Assembly: GCA_947501615.1 (NCBI GenBank)
Contig: CANMWK010000004.1
Location: 62,001-126,000, forward strand
DNA from: an uncultured Tenacibaculum sp.
GTDB taxonomy: Bacteria; Bacteroidota; Bacteroidia; Flavobacteriales; Flavobacteriaceae
Length of the DNA stretch: 64,000 nt
Reading direction: 5' to 3'
How positions within the stretch are numbered: position 1 is the stretch's first letter; each line of letters begins with the position of its first letter. Below the pieces are notes generated by a model, which worked only from the letters and a program-made list of their open reading frames with translations, ran no database searches and was not told where the DNA came from. The translations under genes and the position numbers were made by a program. Below, piece after piece: positions 44,956 through 54,331 of the stretch.

Positions 44956-47796
44956 TTAGTTATTAATTGTCAATGAAATATAGTATAAACTTCCTATACT
45001 ACCATTTCCTGGAGCAACTAAATATTCTTTTCCAAGTAAGTTAGTACCTCCAACTTTGAATACCGACTTAATTGATGGAATTCTATAGTTTAATTGAGCA
45101 TCTAACACAGTTCGTGCATCTACATCTCCTTTAATAAATGGTGATACCCATCTATATTTATCTAACCATCTCAAATTAACATTAAAACCAAAATTATCAA
45201 AAAGGTTTTCGTTTCCTAATTGCGCTCTAAATGTATGCTTTGGTGTATTAAAGTTAGGCTCGAATAAACCAAAATCTTCATCATCAAAAGTAAAATCAAT
45301 GTAATCATAGCTCAAACCTAGATCAAAACGACTTGCTATTTTAGTACTAACAGCAATACTAGCACCATATGAATTTACTAAAGACTTACTATTAGTTATC
45401 ATATTAAACTCAACTAATCCAGAATTAATAGAAGCCGCATCTAATACTAATACACCATCATCATTTCTAATTCCGTTAGCTAAATTTGGATCTGCCAATT
45501 GAGTAGCTGTTAGAGGAGTATCTCCAAATGGATATATTGTACCAGTCGTTGGTACGATAACATCTTGGAAGAAAACAAAATCATTATGAAAACTATAGAA
45601 TGTATTGAAATCAATAATCAAATTATTAGAGTCTGTAATACCAAACATACTTCTATATCCGAACTCTATTGTTTGTACTTCTTCTGGTGTTATAGGTTTA
45701 TAAGTAGATCGTACATTTCTAGGCCCTTGGTAACCGGTATCTTCAGGGAAAACAGTTCTTGTTAATAATGAATTATTAATAATATCATCACCTGTAATTC
45801 CGTTTACATCGACAGTTGCTAAATTAGGCAAAGATGTACCTACATTTATTTTCCTTCCCGCAGGAATTAATAAATACTGTTCTTGAATTGTAGGGTTTCT
45901 AAAACCTGTTTGGTATGATGTTCTAAGGATATGGTTTTTATCTTCTCCTAGTGCATAATTAATTGCAAAACGTGGTGAATAATTACCATCAAAATTTTCA
46001 GACTTATCATAACGTATAGATCCTGTTAATTTTAATCTATCATCTAATAATTTTTTCTGAATTTGAGTATAAATACCATATTCATCAATACTAATAACTT
46101 GATCAGCATCATTAAAAATTGTTCCTTTAGAATCCGCATTGTATCCTCTGAACGACCCACCTACTTGAACGTCTGCCCAATCGTTTAACAAACTTGTAAA
46201 ATTGTAGTTCGCATCTAGGTGAGAATAATAACTACTATCATAAATTCTACTACCTCCTTCGGTAATAAAAGTAGACGTAATATTATTAAATTGCTCGTTA
46301 AATTCAGAACTTCCTGGTATTAATCTTGTTCGATCAGCTTCTGCTCTTGCCGCTGCTAGAATAGTAGGATCAATAATAATTGAATTGTCTGGATTAAAAC
46401 CACCATTATTAGCCAAACCCAAAAAGTAATCAACTCCCCATGAACCCAACCTATTGCTTTGTGCAGCAATGGTGTTTAACGCTATACCTGTTCTTGTCAA
46501 ATCATAAGTTTGTCCTGCATCATTAAATACACGATAGGCTCTTACAAAAAAGTTATCTCCTTTAGCTTCTAACTTTACTTGACCAATAAAATAATTTCTT
46601 TGCGCAAATCTACTTGTTCCTTGAAAAAGACCATTTCCTCTAGCTAATCTTGACGAGAAAATAAACTCTAAAGATTCATCTTCTAATGGTCTATAATGTA
46701 ATGAAGTAGAGAATTTTAAATTGTTTGTTCTGTAAGATCTCAATAACTCTCTCTCTCTGTATCCTGTTAGGTTTACGGTATATGCCTCAGGTAAATTGAA
46801 TCCTAAAAACCTTGCAATACCTGTTAAATTCTGTGTAACTTCATCACCGTATAGATTAATTCCATCATAGCTTAACACTGAATTTTGACTACCATCGATG
46901 ATTTCCCCAGTATCAATTTGTCTATTTCTAAGATCATTTGCTTGCCACTCAGGAGCATCAAAATAAGATACGTCAACTTTTGCAGCAAAAGATTCACTAA
47001 ATTTATGGGCCATTCTTATAGAAGCATCATAAAACTCGTTATTTCCAGCTAAGTCTTGTGACATGATACCCGTTTTGAACTGTGCACTAACTCCAGTAAA
47101 ATCAAATGGATTTTTAGTATTCATTAATAGAATACCATTATATGAATTGGCTCCATATAATGCAGAAGATGCACCTGGTAAAATCTCTACATTATGAATA
47201 TCTAATTCAGTTACACCAGATAAGTTCCCAGCACTAAAGTTCAATGCAGGAGCTGCTGTATCCATACCATCTACAAGTTGTACAAATCTCGAATTACTAA
47301 AATCAGAAAAACCTCTTGTGTTTATTGATTTGTACCCGTAACTTCCTTCTCTAGATTGAATACTCTTAAGATTAGCTAAACCATCATAAAAAGAATTTGA
47401 AGTTGTTCTTTTAATTTCATTTAAACCAAATCTTTCAATAGTTACTGGAGATTCAATAATTCTTTCAGGAACTCTCGAAGCAGAGATAACAACTTGATCT
47501 AAAATTAAATTCTCTTTAAGAATTACATTAATCTTTTGACTTGCTTTCTCAACATCAATAAATTCTGTTTGATGTCCGAATGCAGAAATTTCAAGTCGTT
47601 GTGGTAATTTTCCATTTAATGTTATTGTAAAGTTTCCACTAACATCAGATAATGCAGTACCACCACCACTGGTGATCTTTGCATTATAAAATGGCTCTAA
47701 GTACTCGTTGTAAACTACACCGCTAATTTTCACTTGTGCAAAAGCAGATAACGCACATAAAGTGAAAACAACTATAGCTAATTGTTTCTTAAACAT
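44956..47796 (-). CDS. TonB-dependent receptor, cassette 2
   Basis: 946 aa. The signal peptide ends SAFAQ. A carboxypeptidase-regulatory domain (about 22-95) is followed by the plug (about 100-230; QVVISASRVPERIIESPVTI, VEILPGASSALYGANSYNGI) and a long beta barrel to the end (SLTINN). It is a Cir/FecA-like receptor of the Bacteroidota, with no SusD partner next to it, so the ligand is not obviously a glycan. It lies 31 nt after a secreted TonB-C gene and is a paralogue of 48731-51553; the two share plug and C-terminal motifs. Confidence 0.93.
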   Translation of the reverse strand: MFKKQLAIVVFTLCALSAFAQVKISGVVYNEYLEPFYNAKITSGGGTALSDVSGNFTITLNGKLPQRLEISAFGHQTEFIDVEKASQKINVILKENLILDQVVISASRVPERIIESPVTIERFGLNEIKRTTSNSFYDGLANLKSIQSREGSYGYKSINTRGFSDFSNSRFVQLVDGMDTAAPALNFSAGNLSGVTELDIHNVEILPGASSALYGANSYNGILLMNTKNPFDFTGVSAQFKTGIMSQDLAGNNEFYDASIRMAHKFSESFAAKVDVSYFDAPEWQANDLRNRQIDTGEIIDGSQNSVLSYDGINLYGDEVTQNLTGIARFLGFNLPEAYTVNLTGYRERELLRSYRTNNLKFSTSLHYRPLEDESLEFIFSSRLARGNGLFQGTSRFAQRNYFIGQVKLEAKGDNFFVRAYRVFNDAGQTYDLTRTGIALNTIAAQSNRLGSWGVDYFLGLANNGGFNPDNSIIIDPTILAAARAEADRTRLIPGSSEFNEQFNNITSTFITEGGSRIYDSSYYSHLDANYNFTSLLNDWADVQVGGSFRGYNADSKGTIFNDADQVISIDEYGIYTQIQKKLLDDRLKLTGSIRYDKSENFDGNYSPRFAINYALGEDKNHILRTSYQTGFRNPTIQEQYLLIPAGRKINVGTSLPNLATVDVNGITGDDIINNSLLTRTVFPEDTGYQGPRNVRSTYKPITPEEVQTIEFGYRSMFGITDSNNLIIDFNTFYSFHNDFVFFQDVIVPTTGTIYPFGDTPLTATQLADPNLANGIRNDDGVLVLDAASINSGLVEFNMITNSKSLVNSYGASIAVSTKIASRFDLGLSYDYIDFTFDDEDFGLFEPNFNTPKHTFRAQLGNENLFDNFGFNVNLRWLDKYRWVSPFIKGDVDARTVLDAQLNYRIPSIKSVFKVGGTNLLGKEYLVAPGNGSIGSLYYISLTINN

Positions 47797-47827
47797 GTTT
47801 AAAATATATTAATTGGGAATTTTATTC

Positions 47828-48568
47828 TTAGTCTTCTAATGAAAAGTTAATAGGAAAACCATACTTAACAGCCACTCGTTTTCCACCTTTCTTAGCTGGC
47901 TTAAACTTTGGCAATTTAGTTACTACTCTCCTAGCTTCATCATTAAGAATTTCAGCATTTTCAGGGCCTAAAGTTTTGATGTTTTTAACTTCACCATTTT
48001 TATCAATGATAAAGCGAACCCATACCTCACCTTCTACCATATTTCTAACTGCTTCTCCAGGGTACCTGAAGTGTTTTTGAATATGCAACATCATTTCAGT
48101 GTTGAAACAATCAATCATATCACCTTTCTTAGCACTTTGACAATTAGAAAATGAAGGGACCTTATCAACTGTATTAAATCGATCAGCTTTTCTAACTTCT
48201 TCTTCAGATAAGCTATTCGTTAATGCAGCAATATTGTTGGTTGCTGATTTCTTTTTTAAAGATAATTTACTAGAAATACCTGAATTACCGGCGATTGTAG
48301 AAATACCTGAAGAATTTAAATCACTTGCTCCAGAAGTTGACAACTTTTTTCTAGACTCTCTTTTTTTCAAGAATCTTCTCTTTGAAGCAGAAACTCGAAC
48401 AGTTATTTGCCTACTTCTTTTGTCCTTCTTGTTCTTAGCCGGTTTAATTGAACACTTTGTAATACTATTTAAATCTTCTATTGTAGTCTCTTCAGGCGTA
48501 TCACAAGTGTCCTGACTGAAACTATTAAGGGATAATAATAATACTACTAGTAAAAATACTTTTCTCAT
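47828..48568 (-). CDS. Secreted TonB C-terminal-domain protein, cassette 2
   Basis: 246 aa. The signal peptide (1-18, LLSLNSFSQ) is followed by DTCDTPEETTIEDLNSITKC, a cysteine motif shared with three other proteins here. A basic Arg/Lys stretch (ASKRRFLKKRESRKKL) comes next, then FSNCQSAKKGDMIDCFNTEM and a TonB-C domain (EGEVWVRFIIDKNGEVKNIK, PINFSLED). Classical TonB has a membrane anchor and a proline-rich rod; this has neither. It is followed by a receptor gene, so it may help that receptor (inference). Confidence 0.9.
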   Translation of the reverse strand: MRKVFLLVVLLLSLNSFSQDTCDTPEETTIEDLNSITKCSIKPAKNKKDKRSRQITVRVSASKRRFLKKRESRKKLSTSGASDLNSSGISTIAGNSGISSKLSLKKKSATNNIAALTNSLSEEEVRKADRFNTVDKVPSFSNCQSAKKGDMIDCFNTEMMLHIQKHFRYPGEAVRNMVEGEVWVRFIIDKNGEVKNIKTLGPENAEILNDEARRVVTKLPKFKPAKKGGKRVAVKYGFPINFSLED

Positions 48569-48623
48569 ACTTTTAACATTTACTTATTTACTGTAGTAGT
48601 TTCTGACTGGTTACATCAGACAG

Positions 48624-48631
48624 CAAATATA
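48624..48631 (-). promoter_or_regulatory. -7 box for cassette 2
   Basis: TATATTTG on the minus strand, 55 nt before the TonB-C start at 48568. It lets cassette 2 start independently of cassette 1. Confidence 0.5.
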
Positions 48632-48676
48632 CTATTTATTTGTTAAAAATAAAAAAGAAGTGAATTTTCACTAAAT

Positions 48677-48719
48677 AATCATAAAAAAAGAGGGGGTTTT
48701 CCCCTCTTTTTTTATGATT
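48677..48719 (-). terminator. Very strong terminator between cassettes
   Basis: A 19-bp perfect stem (AATCATAAAAAAAGAGGGG and complement) with a GTTTT loop, U-rich on both sides, 11 nt after the second receptor stop. It isolates the two cassettes. Confidence 0.88.
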
Positions 48720-48730
48720 ATTTTATCAGA

Positions 48731-51553
48731 TTAATTATTAAGAACCCAAGAAAAATAGAATTGAGAACCTATAGTTCCTGTACCAGGAACACTTATATAA
48801 TCTTTACCTCCTAAGTTTGTTCCACCAACTTTAAATACGGATTTTAATACTGGTACTCCATAGCTAATTTGTGCATCTAAAACTGTTCTTTCTTCAACAA
48901 TACCATCAATAAAGAACGATTCGTATAAGAAAGCATCTTGCCAGCGAGCATTAATATTAAAACCGAAATTTTTAAATAATCGGCTATGACCAAACTGAAC
49001 TTTTACTTTGTGCTTTGGTGTATTGAACGATTCTTTAAATTCAGGATCTTTCCCATCCGATTTAAAATCAGCAAAAGCATAGCTAGCTCCAAGATCAAAA
49101 CCATTAAAAACCTTTGTATTAAAACCAGCAGAGAAACCGTAAGTATCAATTTCTGAGTCTGTATTTGTTCTAATTACATATCTTAAAATATCTTGATTGC
49201 TAATTGCGTCTATACCACTAGCAGGTTCTCCAGGATTTACAGTTGTAGAATTAACTGTTCCATAGAAAGGCACAAATACATCTTTTGTTGTGATGAAATC
49301 TGTATGTAAATTATAAAAACCAACGATATCAAATTCGAAAAGATTATCTACTATATTTAATGCACCTCGATATCCTAATTCAAAAGAACGAACAATTTCA
49401 GGTGTAACAAAATTCAACTCAGCTTTTTCTAAATCTGCAGGATTACCTGTTTGTGAAAATCTATTAATAGAGGTAGCTGTATAAGAATTATTAAAAGCAT
49501 CTACTCCAGATAATGTTGTTGAAAAGTTTGTAAATGCTCTTGAAGTTACAGGAGTAATTTCTCTACCTAAATTCTCTTCTACAGACCCTAAAAACACCCT
49601 ATCTGCCCCTAACTGCAATCCAATATATTGATCTTGTGTCGTTGGGTTTCTAAATCCTGTCTGGAATGCAAATCTAAAGTTATGATCTCTTTTTTCACCC
49701 GCTGCATACGAAACTGAGAAACGTGGTGAAAAATTACCATCAAAATTATCAGATTTATCATAACGTATCGTTCCTGTTAACTTTAAACGATTATCGTATA
49801 ATTTCTTTTGAAGTTGTGTATAAAAACCAAATGATCTGTAAGCAATTTCACCATTATCATCTGTGTAGATCTCACCTCCTGAATCTAAGAAATATTTTCT
49901 GTAACTTCCTCCTACTTGAATTTCAGCAAAATCTACTTTATCTCCAAAATTATAATTTGCATCAATATTTAAGAACCCAGAATTATCTACCAGTTTAGCT
50001 CCTCCTTGACTTACAGGAGTGTTTGTAATATCATTTACTGCAGCTCTGAACGCATTAGTCCCTGGTTGTAACCTATTAGCTTCTACTCTAGTTCTAGCTT
50101 CTAGTGCTGCTTGCTCAATAGGTAATGCATTAGGGTTTAATGGACTTATCAATTGGAAAAACTCAGTAGCAAACTGACCATAATAATTTTGATTACCTAA
50201 CCATCGATCATTTAAGGCTATACCTGCTAATCTTGAATCCCATGTCTGTCCTGCATCATTTCTAGATAAATAACCTCTCACAAAATAATTATCACCTCTA
50301 ACTTCTAGTTTATATTGTTTAATAAATGCATCTTTTTGAATGTATCTATTACTAGCATGCAGATAATTATCTAACAAATTAAATTTTGACGATAAAACTA
50401 TTTCAGTATCATCTTTCCATGGTCTGAAATATAATCCAGCATCAAGAAGTAATGATTTTGCATCTGTATCACCCAATAATAAATCCGATTCAGCATAACC
50501 TTTTCTCGCTATATTAATACCATCAAAAGCACTTAGTAAAGCAGGATCATTAACACCAGCAATTCTAGCGATTCTAGTTAATGGTAAACTAATTTCATCA
50601 CCATAAACATTAACTCCATCATAATCTAACCCATTTGTATCAGGTGTACCTTCTATAATATCTCCTCCTTGACCTGTTGAGTTTCTTTTGTCATTCGCTA
50701 ACCACTCTTCTCCTGCACTGTAGTTAAAGTTTACTTTTGCTGCAAACACATCTGAAAATTTATGAGCAAAACGAACACCTACATCATAAAATTGTGCCTG
50801 TCCTCTATCTTCTTGGATAGTAACACCTGTTTTAAAGTAAGAACTTGCACCTGTGTATTCAAATGGATTTTTACTTGTCATTAATAAGATACCGTTAAAG
50901 GCATTTGCTCCATATAATGCAGAAGCAGCTCCTGGAAGTATCTCGACATTCTTTACATCTAATTCATTTAGTCCAAAAGTATTACCAAACGAGTAATCTA
51001 AAATTGGTACTGTTGTTTCCGCTCCATCAATCAATTGTATGAAACGAACATTTAATGTATTTGCAAAACCTCTATTAGAATTTATTGTTTTTACATTATA
51101 ACTATCGGCTAATACATCTACTCCTTTAAGATTCCCTAAGCTTTCATAAAAATTCACCGAAGGTGTGTTCTTAATTTCATTTTCACCAATTCTTTCAATG
51201 GTTACTGGAGATTCTGCTACTCTTTCAGGGGTTCTTGAAGCTGAAATTACAACTTGGTCTAAGACCTGAGTTTCTTTTAAAATGATGTTAATATCGTCAT
51301 CTTTAGAAGCAACTTGTAAAACTTCTGTTTGATAACCTATTGATGATACTGTTAATGTTACAGGGAACTTCTTGACTTTTACTACAAATTCTCCATCAAA
51401 ATTAGATGTTGTAGTTTTTCCTTCACTAGTTTTTATTGTGGCTCCGGGGAAAGGTTCTAAGTATTCATCAAATACTAAACCTGTTACTTCAGTTTGCGCT
51501 AACAAAAAATAACTGCTTAAATACATAAGCAGCAATAGTAATTTTTTGACCAT
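48731..51553 (-). CDS. TonB-dependent receptor, cassette 1
   Basis: 940 aa with the same domain order as the 946-aa paralogue: signal peptide ending FLLAQ, regulatory domain, plug (QVVISASRTPERVAESPVTI, VEILPGAASALYGANAFNGI), barrel ending FYFSWVLNN. Plug and barrel ends are well conserved; the extracellular-loop regions in the middle differ most, suggesting different ligands. It lies 51 nt after its TonB-C partner. Confidence 0.93.
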   Translation of the reverse strand: MVKKLLLLLMYLSSYFLLAQTEVTGLVFDEYLEPFPGATIKTSEGKTTTSNFDGEFVVKVKKFPVTLTVSSIGYQTEVLQVASKDDDINIILKETQVLDQVVISASRTPERVAESPVTIERIGENEIKNTPSVNFYESLGNLKGVDVLADSYNVKTINSNRGFANTLNVRFIQLIDGAETTVPILDYSFGNTFGLNELDVKNVEILPGAASALYGANAFNGILLMTSKNPFEYTGASSYFKTGVTIQEDRGQAQFYDVGVRFAHKFSDVFAAKVNFNYSAGEEWLANDKRNSTGQGGDIIEGTPDTNGLDYDGVNVYGDEISLPLTRIARIAGVNDPALLSAFDGINIARKGYAESDLLLGDTDAKSLLLDAGLYFRPWKDDTEIVLSSKFNLLDNYLHASNRYIQKDAFIKQYKLEVRGDNYFVRGYLSRNDAGQTWDSRLAGIALNDRWLGNQNYYGQFATEFFQLISPLNPNALPIEQAALEARTRVEANRLQPGTNAFRAAVNDITNTPVSQGGAKLVDNSGFLNIDANYNFGDKVDFAEIQVGGSYRKYFLDSGGEIYTDDNGEIAYRSFGFYTQLQKKLYDNRLKLTGTIRYDKSDNFDGNFSPRFSVSYAAGEKRDHNFRFAFQTGFRNPTTQDQYIGLQLGADRVFLGSVEENLGREITPVTSRAFTNFSTTLSGVDAFNNSYTATSINRFSQTGNPADLEKAELNFVTPEIVRSFELGYRGALNIVDNLFEFDIVGFYNLHTDFITTKDVFVPFYGTVNSTTVNPGEPASGIDAISNQDILRYVIRTNTDSEIDTYGFSAGFNTKVFNGFDLGASYAFADFKSDGKDPEFKESFNTPKHKVKVQFGHSRLFKNFGFNINARWQDAFLYESFFIDGIVEERTVLDAQISYGVPVLKSVFKVGGTNLGGKDYISVPGTGTIGSQFYFSWVLNN

Positions 51554-51604
51554 TGCTTATAAATTTTTGATTAATTGACTTTACAGGTGGAATTTACTAA
51601 AATA

Positions 51605-52330
51605 TTAGTTATCTTCTAAAGAAAAGTTGATAGGAAATCCATATTTCACTGAAATTGGCTTTCCAGCTTTAGTTCCTGGTTTAAATTTTGGCAAGTTAGA
51701 CACTACTCTAATTGCTTCATCTTTCAAGACTTTTCCTCCTTTAGGCCCTAAAGCTTTGATATTAGTTACATTTCCATCTTTGTCTATGATAAAACGTACC
51801 CAAACTTCACCTTGTAATTTTTCTAACATTGCTTCATTAGGATAACTAAAATGTTCCTGTATATGATTTATCATTTCAGTATTAAAACAATCTAACTGAT
51901 CTGAACCTTGTGTAGAATTACATTTTGGGAATGCAGGAATATTATCCACTGTACTAAACTTCGCTGCTTTACGAACTTCTTCTTTAGAAAGTGTTTTTGT
52001 TAAAGCTGTTAAATTCGTTTTTAATTTTACAGTTTTAGAAATATCTGTAGTTTGATTTATTGCAGATACTCCTGAGCTATTAAGACTATTTGCTTCAGAA
52101 GCTTCTTGTTTTTTTCTTTTCTTTAAAAACCTTCTTTTAGGCGCAGAAACACGAACAGATATCTGTCGCGATGCTTTACCTTTTCCTTTTTTAGTAGGTT
52201 TAATTGTACATTTTGTAATACTATTTAAATCCTCTATAGGATTTTCAGGTGTATCACAAGTTTCATTACTTCCTTGAGTGTATGCATTAATTGCAAATGC
52301 AAAAAATGCTAAGTATACTAATTTTTTCAT
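51605..52330 (-). CDS. Secreted TonB C-terminal-domain protein, cassette 1
   Basis: 241 aa. The signal peptide (1-19, FAINAYTQ) is followed by ETCDTPENPIEDLNSITKC, the same motif as cassette 2, then the basic SAPKRRFLKKRKKQEA, the second Cys pair FPKCNSTQGSDQLDCFNTEM, and a TonB-C domain ending YGFPINFSLEDN. It is very close to the cassette-2 protein in the last 110 residues. Upstream are two ATTTGCAAAT palindromes. Confidence 0.9.
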   Translation of the reverse strand: MKKLVYLAFFAFAINAYTQGSNETCDTPENPIEDLNSITKCTIKPTKKGKGKASRQISVRVSAPKRRFLKKRKKQEASEANSLNSSGVSAINQTTDISKTVKLKTNLTALTKTLSKEEVRKAAKFSTVDNIPAFPKCNSTQGSDQLDCFNTEMINHIQEHFSYPNEAMLEKLQGEVWVRFIIDKDGNVTNIKALGPKGGKVLKDEAIRVVSNLPKFKPGTKAGKPISVKYGFPINFSLEDN

Positions 52331-52397
52331 GTTACGGGGAATAAAAAAATTGTTATAAACAGCTATTTAATAAATTGCCATATTTGTTTAACGTTCC

Positions 52398-52407
52398 ATT
52401 TGCAAAT
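52398..52407. promoter_or_regulatory. ATTTGCAAAT palindrome 1 (overlaps -7 box)
   Basis: It lies within CATTTGCAAATG (52397-52408) and overlaps the minus-strand TACATTTG box (52403-52410) 73 nt before the cassette-1 start, where a repressor could block transcription. Confidence 0.4.
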
Positions 52408-52410
52408 GTA
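52403..52410 (-). promoter_or_regulatory. -7 box for cassette 1
   Basis: TACATTTG on the minus strand fits TAnnTTTG and lies 72 nt before the TonB-C start. Confidence 0.45.
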
Positions 52411-52474
52411 GAAAAAAAACCTTACCTAGCTGCACTAAATTGATATTTTGTCATTTTTTGATACTTTTTTCAAT

Positions 52475-52490
52475 GAAATTTGCAAATTTC
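52475..52490. promoter_or_regulatory. ATTTGCAAAT palindrome 2
   Basis: GAAATTTGCAAATTTC, a perfect 16-bp palindrome sharing the 10-bp core of the copy at 52398, 80 bp apart. It sits just after the hflX stop. Confidence 0.4.
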
Positions 52491-52505
52491 ATATCTTAAG
52501 TTGGT

Positions 52506-53696
52506 TTAATATAGAAAGTTGTTATAAGGGAAAATTTTAGAATGAATCTTAATGACGTCATCGTACACCATATCTTTAAAGTTTTCAATATTTTGCTTTT
52601 TTACCGCAGAAATAAAGCATGCTTTCTTTTCTAAATCATTCATCCAGGTATTTTTCCAATCCTCTAAAGTATAATGCACCTTACTTTTTATGGTTATCAA
52701 ATCGTCTTCGTCAATGGTTTCATGCGTATAAGCATCTATCTTATTAAACACCATTATTGTTGGCTTATTTGCACTTTCGATCTCATTCAATATTTTATTT
52801 ACTGACTCAATGTGGTCTTCAAAATTTGGATGGGAAATATCAACAACATGAATCAATAAATCTGCTTCCCTAACCTCATCTAAGGTAGACTTAAAAGATT
52901 CTACTAACTGTGTAGGTAGTTTTCGTATAAAACCTACTGTATCTGTTAATAAAAAAGGAACGTTTTTTACAACAACCTTTCTTACAGTAGTATCTAGGGT
53001 TGCAAATAGCTTGTTTTCTGCAAAAACCTCACTTTTACTAATTAAGTTCATTAAGGTAGACTTCCCTACATTGGTATATCCTACAAGAGCTACTCGAACC
53101 ATTTTACCGCGATTCTTTCTTTGAACAGCCATTTGTTTATCAATGGTTTGTAGCTTCTTTTTTAATAACGTAATTTTATCTCTAATGATACGACGGTCTG
53201 TTTCAATTTCTGTTTCTCCAGGCCCTCTCATTCCAATACCACCTTTTTGCTTATCAAGGTGAGTCCACATTCGTGTTAACCTAGGAAGCAAATATTCATA
53301 TTGCGCAAGCTCTACTTGCGTTTTTGCCGAACTAGTTTGTGCTCTTCCGGCGAAAATATCTAAGATTAAATTGGTTCTGTCTAAAATTTTACAATCTAAA
53401 ACACGCTCTATATTACGTAACTGGGCTGGAGATAATTCATCATCAAACACAGCAGTACCTATAGTATTCGCATCTATAAATGTTTTTACTTCGTCTAATT
53501 TCCCTGTCCCGATGAATGTTTTTGGATTCGGTTTTTCTAATTTCTGTAAAAAACGTTTTACGGGCACTCCTCCTGCAGTACTCGTTAAAAACTCTAATTC
53601 ATCGAGGTATTCATTGGCTTTATCTATATCTTGGTGTTGCGTAATTACACCAATTAAAACCACTTTTTCAGATATGACTTCTCTAGTTTCTATCAT
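52506..53696 (-). CDS. hflX: GTPase HflX
   Basis: About 396 aa from ATG at 53696 (a TTG would add three residues). The N-terminal HflX domain has PNPKTFIGTGKLDEVK, and KQKGGIGMRGPGETEIETDR follows in the linker. The GTPase domain has G1 GYTNVGKST, G3 DTVG in LTDTVGFIRKLP and G4 NKID. HflX splits stalled 70S ribosomes under stress. It is followed by the receptor cassettes but is probably transcribed separately. Confidence 0.95.
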   Translation of the reverse strand: MIETREVISEKVVLIGVITQHQDIDKANEYLDELEFLTSTAGGVPVKRFLQKLEKPNPKTFIGTGKLDEVKTFIDANTIGTAVFDDELSPAQLRNIERVLDCKILDRTNLILDIFAGRAQTSSAKTQVELAQYEYLLPRLTRMWTHLDKQKGGIGMRGPGETEIETDRRIIRDKITLLKKKLQTIDKQMAVQRKNRGKMVRVALVGYTNVGKSTLMNLISKSEVFAENKLFATLDTTVRKVVVKNVPFLLTDTVGFIRKLPTQLVESFKSTLDEVREADLLIHVVDISHPNFEDHIESVNKILNEIESANKPTIMVFNKIDAYTHETIDEDDLITIKSKVHYTLEDWKNTWMNDLEKKACFISAVKKQNIENFKDMVYDDVIKIHSKIFPYNNFLY

Positions 53697-53723
53697 AGCT
53701 TGCAAAAGTACGAATTGTACTAT

Positions 53724-54329
53724 CTAATTCTTTGTGCATTTGTAAATAAATGCTGGTGGAATGTTTAACGGTTCGAAATGAAGACTTACATTTTGCTTTT
53801 TAAATAACTTTTTAAACCTCTTATAATAATCTAAACTATATTGAAACTGAATAAATTTACCTTGTTCGCTTAGCGCATTATACGATTCATTCAAAATACT
53901 TTTAGAAACTTCTTTTGGAAGTATTGATAAAGGCAAACTCGACACGATACAATCAACATTTGTAAATCCCTTTTTCTGAATTTCGTCAATTAAAAACTCA
54001 GCGGAAGTATTAAGAATAGTAAGTTGGGGATGATCGATTTTTAATAATTCTTGATAAAATATTTCATTAATTTCAAAACATATAAGATGGTTGTTGGGTT
54101 TCATTTTTTTTAAAATATGCTTTGTAATCACACCATTTCCCGATCCTAATTCTACTATTAATTTAGTTTGTTCAAAGTCTATACCTTTTAGCATTTTCTC
54201 TGCTAAAAACCTTGAGCTTGGCGCTATAGTCCCAGATGTTTTTGCTGCTAAAACTGCTTCTTTAAAAAAATTAAGTTTCTTCCCCAAGTTCGTTTTATTT
54301 TTTAAATTTATAGAAAAATTGTTGAGCAA
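53724..54329 (-). CDS. Class I SAM-dependent methyltransferase
   Basis: About 201 aa as drawn, but the start is a TTG at 54329 and the real one may be the TTG about 16 codons later (no ATG is nearby). Motif I is LIVELGSGNGVITKHIL; TSGTIAPSSRFLAEKMLKGI and VDCIVSSLPLSILPKEVSK follow. It is similar to PmtA/rRNA-adenine-type small methyltransferases; a phospholipid or rRNA substrate is possible. It is divergent from comF, whose ATG lies just 2 nt away. Confidence 0.78.
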   Translation of the reverse strand: MLNNFSINLKNKTNLGKKLNFFKEAVLAAKTSGTIAPSSRFLAEKMLKGIDFEQTKLIVELGSGNGVITKHILKKMKPNNHLICFEINEIFYQELLKIDHPQLTILNTSAEFLIDEIQKKGFTNVDCIVSSLPLSILPKEVSKSILNESYNALSEQGKFIQFQYSLDYYKRFKKLFKKQNVSLHFEPLNIPPAFIYKCTKN

Positions 54330-54331
54330 AT

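Noticed and set aside
44956..52330. SusC/SusD polysaccharide utilisation locus
   Set aside because: No SusD-like lipoprotein, glycoside hydrolase or regulator accompanies the receptors.
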